Below, piece after piece: positions 62,124 to 64,000 of a DNA stretch of 64,000 nucleotides (position 1 is the stretch's first letter; each line of letters begins with the position of its first letter). The position numbers were made by a program, and so were the translations under genes. Under the pieces are notes generated by a model. It made no database searches. It had not been told where the DNA came from and saw only the letters and a program-made list of their open reading frames with translations. Origin of the DNA: Ktedonobacter sp. SOSP1-85 (lineage in GTDB: Bacteria; Chloroflexota; Ktedonobacteria; Ktedonobacterales; Ktedonobacteraceae); assembly GCF_016587415.1 (NCBI RefSeq), contig NZ_BNJI01000003.1, positions 930,001 through 994,000 on the forward strand, given 5' to 3'.

Positions 62124-63194
62124 TTAAACCCATTGGGGGCGATAACGCAGTTGCGCGCCTACCCCTCCCAATTCCTGAAGAACAGGATTGCCCTCTACTA
62201 CCTCAACCCTGGCCCCTGAATTGGCCGCCTTGCGCACAAGCGTATTGCGTTGCTGATCATCGAGCGGAACATCGTTTGCCAGAATCAGAACGTCTGCCTG
62301 TCCATGCTCAAGCGCATCAAGGGTCTCCTGCATGCCACTGACCACCAACCCATTCGCGCGTATTCCTTCTACAAGGTTATCGACCTGGCTATGCGAGGCC
62401 TCACGCTCCAGGTATTCGATAACAGGCTTAATCTCGTCGTGTACCTCGCGTAAAGGTGTGTTAATATCAAGCCTCAGAACCTCTTCATGGACTAACGGCT
62501 CCACTGTGTTTGAAAGCTCTTCATGGAGCAAGGGAATGGCAACCGCATCGCCCGCGAGAATCACACGCTGGGCATCCTCCTGCTTGACAAGGTCTTCGAT
62601 AGCTGAGGCGGCCTCGCGCGCAAATGCCTTCCGCTTATTCTCTACACGCCGGTGGTAGCGCGCTTGATTTAAGCAGGTTGCGTTACGCTTCCCATACCCA
62701 CGAGGCAAGACCTCAGGTCCTGGGATCTCCTCAAGGAAGCCCCAACGTGTAACAAAGAGGCGGGTTGTATTGGTATCAACCAGGGCCGTGATAACCGTCT
62801 CATGCTTATCTAGCAAGTGCGCTAGTTGAAAAAGATCGGGATAGGGTTCAAAGGCAATCTGGTTCTGAAATGCGGTACCGACCTCCAGCGTTTCAAAAAG
62901 GCCGCGTTCATGACAAGCGAAGATAGCAACGCCCTGCTGCCACGGCTCAACATGGTTCTCCATGTACGACTGCACCTTCTCCACATCCTTGTTAAAGGAA
63001 TCTAGCATGGGATGACGCGGCAATAACGTCTTCTCAATCTCACGTATACGGTTTCTTAGTACAGGAGTAGATGTACGCGTCCATGGTCGCTTACCAGACA
63101 TGTGAGGGCTCATATCCAGGTAGATGCTCAACACATACGCGTCACCAGGTTCAAAGGAAGCAAGCTTGTCGAACAACTCTTGCGTAGTCTGCAT
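62124..63194 (-). CDS. eRF1-like (VLRF1/baeRF-type) protein
   Basis: 356 residues from ATG 63194, chosen for GAGGAGAAGG upstream over an in-frame start at 63278. Segments: AYVLSIYLDMSPHMSGKRP, EPWQQGVAIFACHERGLFET, ETVITALVDTNTTRLFVTRW, ENKRKAFAREAASAIEDLVK, AQRVILAGDAVAIPLLHEEL and the C-terminal AANSGARVEVVEGNPVLQEL with GGVGAQLRYRP. The order resembles the bacterial/archaeal eRF1-like families (host attachment/Vms1-like release-factor homologues) proposed to act on stalled ribosomes or peptidyl-tRNA. No GGQ motif was found. Role inferred from fold only. Confidence 0.65.
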   Translation of the reverse strand: MQTTQELFDKLASFEPGDAYVLSIYLDMSPHMSGKRPWTRTSTPVLRNRIREIEKTLLPRHPMLDSFNKDVEKVQSYMENHVEPWQQGVAIFACHERGLFETLEVGTAFQNQIAFEPYPDLFQLAHLLDKHETVITALVDTNTTRLFVTRWGFLEEIPGPEVLPRGYGKRNATCLNQARYHRRVENKRKAFAREAASAIEDLVKQEDAQRVILAGDAVAIPLLHEELSNTVEPLVHEEVLRLDINTPLREVHDEIKPVIEYLEREASHSQVDNLVEGIRANGLVVSGMQETLDALEHGQADVLILANDVPLDDQQRNTLVRKAANSGARVEVVEGNPVLQELGGVGAQLRYRPQWV

Positions 63195-63343
63195 AACCTT
63201 CTCCTCAAAGAAACAAGGTATGAACTGTTGTGGAAAATCTCCTCCTTTCAAGATATTCACTGCCACAAGACCAGCCATTGTCGAGGCTTCATCTTCTGAA
63301 GGGATAATTGTTTACTCTGCAAGGTTGCAGCGGACGGAGGCCT

Positions 63344-64000
63344 CTAAAGATAACGCTCCATGGCTTTCTCCAGCTCGCGCCCGCAGCGAAGCACCCATTC
63401 CCGGCATGCCACCTGTACACGTACATAATAAAAGAGCCACTTCCAGACCTGGTAGAACCAATAGCGGAGGGGAAAACAGGGACCCAGATCCATGGCTTCA
63501 CGATACCGGTTTACTAGCTCGAAATGGTGTACATGCCCATTGATGAGATTTACAAGATCCAGCTCGCGCTCACCCCATTCGGCATCCATCGGATCAATGA
63601 GGCCAGAAATACTCCAGGTGTGGGGATCAAACAAGAGATTGCCAAAACAAAAATCGCCATGTAGAAGAACTGGCTGCCCCTGCCTGGTGCCAAGAATTTG
63701 TTCACCATGCTCAATCGTACGATCCATAAGGGCAAGCACTTGAGAACCAAAATAGGAGCAAGCTTTATCAGAGTTTGTAATTGTCTGGTACGTATCCTGG
63801 ATTCGTTGACTGTAATAATCCCACCAGCTGCGATAAAATGGGCCATCAAACGAGCCATAGCCCTCCGAATGCGAAATGGCATGCACCTCCAGCAGAAGAT
63901 CCACGGCCTGGCGCTGGAGGGATTGGCGCAGTACATGAGGAAGCTGCTCTGGCCGTGGACAAGTTTGTCCAGGAAGCCACTCCATAGCAAGAGCCGAGTA
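63344..64000 (-). CDS. Aminoglycoside phosphotransferase (APH)-family kinase, N-terminus beyond window
   Basis: 219 codons to the stop at 63344, with the 5' end off the right edge; the visible part starts YSALAMEWLPGQT, the hinge region of the kinase fold. Catalytic loop HGDFCFGNLLFD and metal-binding GLIDPMDAEWGERELDLVNL are intact. The family phosphorylates antibiotics, choline, homoserine, fructosamine or other small molecules, so resistance should not be assumed. The C-terminal helix FPLRYWFYQVWKWLFYYV is unusually aromatic. The 150 bases between it and the eRF1-like gene hold no feature seen. Confidence 0.85.
   Translation of the reverse strand, partial: YSALAMEWLPGQTCPRPEQLPHVLRQSLQRQAVDLLLEVHAISHSEGYGSFDGPFYRSWWDYYSQRIQDTYQTITNSDKACSYFGSQVLALMDRTIEHGEQILGTRQGQPVLLHGDFCFGNLLFDPHTWSISGLIDPMDAEWGERELDLVNLINGHVHHFELVNRYREAMDLGPCFPLRYWFYQVWKWLFYYVRVQVACREWVLRCGRELEKAMERYL

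Noticed and set aside
1..64000. tRNA, rRNA, CRISPR array, prophage or replication origin
   Set aside because: No cloverleaf TTC-loop patterns, repeat-spacer arrays, phage structural genes or DnaA-box clusters were seen on reading both strands by eye.
63344..64000. Antibiotic resistance gene
   Set aside because: The APH fold covers many metabolic kinases and the visible part gives no substrate-specific signature.

Overview
The window reads as one chromosome segment of a high-GC, gene-dense bacterium, most likely a Ktedonobacteria-type Chloroflexota. This is inferred from gene content, not from a marker gene. The clues are two very large MalT-type LuxR regulators (one with the SYWYAY/TRKRYLG N-terminal module common in that class), several F420/flavin PPOX-fold proteins, ECF41 sigma, IS200/IS605 elements with long TnpB proteins, a GH27 alpha-galactosidase, and a TPTP-tailed class A penicillin-binding protein. 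No rRNA, tRNA, CRISPR array or phage module was seen.

Layout. 1-2.3 kb: a peptidase-S51-like gene running off the left edge, then decayed gene remnants. 2.3-3.9 kb: a PadR regulator overlapping a BtrH-like protein, with lower GC than its surroundings. 4.5-7.6 kb: TetR, haloalkane dehalogenase, a frameshifted medium-chain oxidoreductase and a truncated esterase. 7.8-12.7 kb: a YkgJ-type Cys-cluster protein, a giant LuxR/MalT regulator and a GT9 glycosyltransferase with two frameshifts. 12.7-14.5 kb: IS200/IS605 copy 1. 14.6-21.2 kb: two unknown small proteins, aldo/keto reductase, a second S51-like protein, an Asp-box beta-propeller, a broken permease fragment, a DUF2090 aldolase and an aquaporin. 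21.7-26.9 kb: a second LuxR/MalT regulator and a PAS histidine kinase (each with one frameshift), then a response regulator. 27.2-32.1 kb: a mercuric-reductase-like flavoprotein, a molybdopterin oxidoreductase / FAD reductase / DUF6510 operon and an APC permease. 32.6-37.2 kb: PBP1 and a glutamine synthetase-family enzyme. 37.4-39.2 kb: IS200/IS605 copy 2 directly behind a cytochrome P450. 40.9-47.9 kb: PPOX proteins, small membrane proteins, a complete two-component pair, ECF41 sigma and a TetR/DUF2269 pair with shared operators. 47.9-50.5 kb: a zinc alcohol dehydrogenase with an SRPBCC protein. 51.0-57.2 kb: cydABDC, encoding cytochrome bd oxidase and its assembly exporter. 57.4-64 kb: GH27 alpha-galactosidase, an oligopeptide-binding lipoprotein, a scar of two mutually truncated genes, an eRF1-like protein and a partial APH-type kinase.

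Three things stand out. (1) Long near-perfect palindromes (arms 20-38 bp, loops 0-10 nt) sit at many gene ends, each with a different sequence. (2) Two kinds of dispersed intergenic element occur: a GACGCGT-core repeat in about six places, and a three-way-junction element in two places with compensating stem changes. (3) At least ten otherwise full-length or recognisable genes between 1 and 47 kb carry single-base indels, many in short homopolymers, while 47.4-61.1 kb is clean. The frameshifted genes may therefore be sequencing or assembly artefacts rather than pseudogenes. No wholly new multi-gene system could be demonstrated. The best candidates for new biology are the three-way-junction element, the palindromes and the IS605 TnpB guide regions.
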